NCBI GenBank assembly: GCA_035500455.1
Contig: DATJXG010000343.1
Coordinates: 1 to 22,113, forward strand
Length of the DNA: 22,113 bases
DNA from: DATJXG01 sp035500455
GTDB lineage: Bacteria; Acidobacteriota; Terriglobia; Terriglobales; Acidobacteriaceae
Direction: 5' to 3'
Shown here: positions 21,763-22,113 of the stretch, piece after piece
How positions within the stretch are numbered: position 1 is the first letter of the stretch
How the letters are laid out: every line of letters begins with the position of its first letter
The notes under the pieces: generated by a model
What the model was told of the DNA's origin: nothing
Seen by the model: the letters and a program-made list of their open reading frames with translations, nothing else
Database searches by the model: none
Made by a program: the position numbers and the translations under genes

Positions 21763-21855
21763 TAGTTACCAGTTCTCAGTTATCGGTTTTCAGTAACCTC
21801 GTAGCTTAAATCGCCACCGGCCAAACTGAAAACTGACTACTGATTACTGATTACT
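21763..21855. repeat. Inverted CTGAAAACTG-type repeat between rpmI and rplT
   Basis: The left arm (21763-21798, with words like CAGTTCTCAGTTATCGG) and right arm (21823-21855, AACTGAAAACTGACTACTG and following) are imperfect inverted copies. The right arm abuts the rpmI stop codon. The element expands a spacer that is usually short in this operon. Confidence 0.65.
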
Positions 21856-22048
21856 AGTACGGAATCATCCGCTTGATTTTCGGCGTATCCGCTTTGTCCA
21901 GAATGGTGTCCTGATCGAGCTGGCGTTTCCGCTTGCTGTTCTTGGACGTGAGGATATGGCGCGCGAACGCGTGACCGCGTTTCACTTTGCCAGTACCCGT
22001 TTTCTTGAAGCGCTTGGCAGCGCCGGAGTGCGTCTTTAGTTTCGGCAT
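21854..22048 (-). CDS. rpmI: 50S ribosomal protein L35
   Basis: Small basic ribosomal protein of 64 residues: MPKLKTHSGAAKRFKKTGTG, KVKRGHAFARHILTSKNSKR, RQLDQDTILDKADTPKIKRM. This is full length for L35. AAGGA precedes the ATG at short spacing. It heads the visible part of the infC-rpmI-rplT operon; infC would lie beyond the right edge. Confidence 0.97.
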   Translation of the reverse strand: MPKLKTHSGAAKRFKKTGTGKVKRGHAFARHILTSKNSKRKRQLDQDTILDKADTPKIKRMIPY

Positions 22049-22113
22049 AATTCCTTCAACGATCGAGGGCAGGACTTCGCCTTCGACTGAGTCCCTTACT
22101 CTCGCATTGTGGC

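Overview
The window looks like chromosomal DNA of an Acidobacteriota member, probably in or near Terriglobia. This is an inference from three things: an Oar-like TonB-dependent receptor with a carboxypeptidase-regulatory N-terminus, high-GC genes (about 60%) with frequent GTG/TTG starts, and intergenic spaces full of short dispersed repeats of the kind common in that phylum. No rRNA, tRNA, CRISPR array, transposase or phage gene was found.

Layout. 1-902 (-): the N-terminal 300 residues of xylulokinase (xylB), running off the left edge. It is preceded by a LacI-type operator-like palindrome and an 18-bp palindrome that matches the parS consensus. 1289-2392 (-): a signal-peptide-bearing outer-membrane beta-barrel protein with a 3' hairpin. 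2393-2803: gene-free. 2804-3361 (-): a TlpA-like thioredoxin, divergent from a secreted serpin (3583-4818, +). 4902-7958 (-): a same-strand set transcribed DUF1326 protein, DUF2182 membrane protein, DUF4440/SnoaL-like lipoprotein, mutY. 8144-10150 (+): a small helical protein, an rlpA lipoprotein with no canonical start codon before its lipobox, and a Sel1-repeat secreted protein. 10314-13508 (+): the Oar-like receptor. 13642-16057 (+): rpsU with its terminator, a double zinc-ribbon protein and mtaB. 16097-17158 (-): a PilZ-TM-TonB fusion protein. 17327-22048 (-): the translation cluster rpmI-rplT-pheS-hypothetical-pheT, read right to left.

How the genes fit together. The right end is the classic (infC)-rpmI-rplT-pheS-pheT block, but it is interrupted: a lower-GC hypothetical gene sits between pheS and pheT and overlaps pheT by ATGA, and the spacers are filled by palindromic repeats. 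PheT is a short form without the N-terminal tRNA-binding OB domain, and PheS carries a CxxC...CxxC insert. The envelope genes (Oar-like receptor, PilZ-TonB, RlpA, OM barrel, TlpA, serpin, Sel1) suggest a secretory, polymer-using Gram-negative.

The most noteworthy signals are the parS-like site, the PilZ-TonB fusion, the gene inserted inside pheST, the composite palindromic element on both sides of pheS, repeat sequence that has become coding in mtaB, and the 9-nt-period NNCGCNNAG repeat at three intergenic loci. I see no clear multi-gene defence or other wholly new system. The DUF1326-DUF2182 pair is the best candidate for an under-described functional module.
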